DNA of 6,005 nt from Acidobacteriota bacterium (lineage in GTDB: Bacteria > Acidobacteriota > Terriglobia > UBA7540), in NCBI GenBank assembly GCA_021828225.1, contig JAKASH010000212.1, positions 1 to 6,005 of the forward strand, given 5' to 3'. The notes under the pieces were generated by a model. It ran no database searches. It was not told the origin of the DNA and saw nothing but the letters and a program-made list of their open reading frames with translations. Position 1 is the first letter of the stretch, and every line of letters starts with the position of its first letter. Both the position numbers and the translations under genes were made by a program. This document shows, piece after piece, positions 5,976 to 6,005 of the stretch.

Positions 5976-6005
5976 ATGAATTGGAGAGACGGAAGTAATT
6001 TAGCC

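Overview
The window is a compact, single-direction gene cluster on the minus strand. Four genes run from about 5894 down to 196 with almost no space between them: a 15-nt gap, a 6-nt gap and then a 4-nt ATGA overlap. In transcription order they are: (1) a 430-residue protein of no recognised named family; (2) a 582-residue bacterial XPB (ERCC3/Rad25-type) superfamily 2 DNA helicase; (3) a 99-residue small protein; (4) a 779-residue helicase-associated protein with the XPB/Ssl2 N-terminal-like domain. A possible fifth reading frame starts at a GTG near 127 and runs off the left edge. Beyond the first gene (5895-6005) lies an AT-richer stretch with a weak promoter candidate.

The XPB helicase is of the type known from Mycobacterium, where (from memory) the XPB gene Rv0861c also sits beside a large helicase-associated gene, Rv0862c. 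All helicase motifs are intact. The most striking observation is that all four proteins appear to share one alpha/beta module. In three of them it is preceded by the same helical element, with A-x3-G followed 21-23 residues after the Ala by a Pro. The 779-residue protein seems to carry this unit twice, and the 99-residue protein is little more than the terminal half of it. The family knowledge that fits is eukaryotic TFIIH, where the XPB N-terminal domain pairs with a similarly folded domain of p52/Tfb2, and the small p8/Tfb5 subunit pairs with the p52 C-terminal domain. I therefore propose, as inference, that this cluster encodes a bacterial complex analogous to the XPB-p52-p8 part of TFIIH: XPB as motor, the 779- and 430-residue proteins as p52-like scaffolds, and the 99-residue protein as a p8-like clamp. 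No nuclease (such as the archaeal XPB partner Bax1), methylase or phage-defence effector is visible.

The base composition (moderately high GC), TTG/GTG start candidates and mycobacterial-type XPB indicate a bacterium, perhaps a soil lineage such as Acidobacteria, but nothing here fixes the phylum. There are no tRNA, rRNA, CRISPR, insertion-sequence or phage signals. Start codons are uncertain for the first gene (TTG at 5894, or internal) and for the small gene (2831 or 2798).
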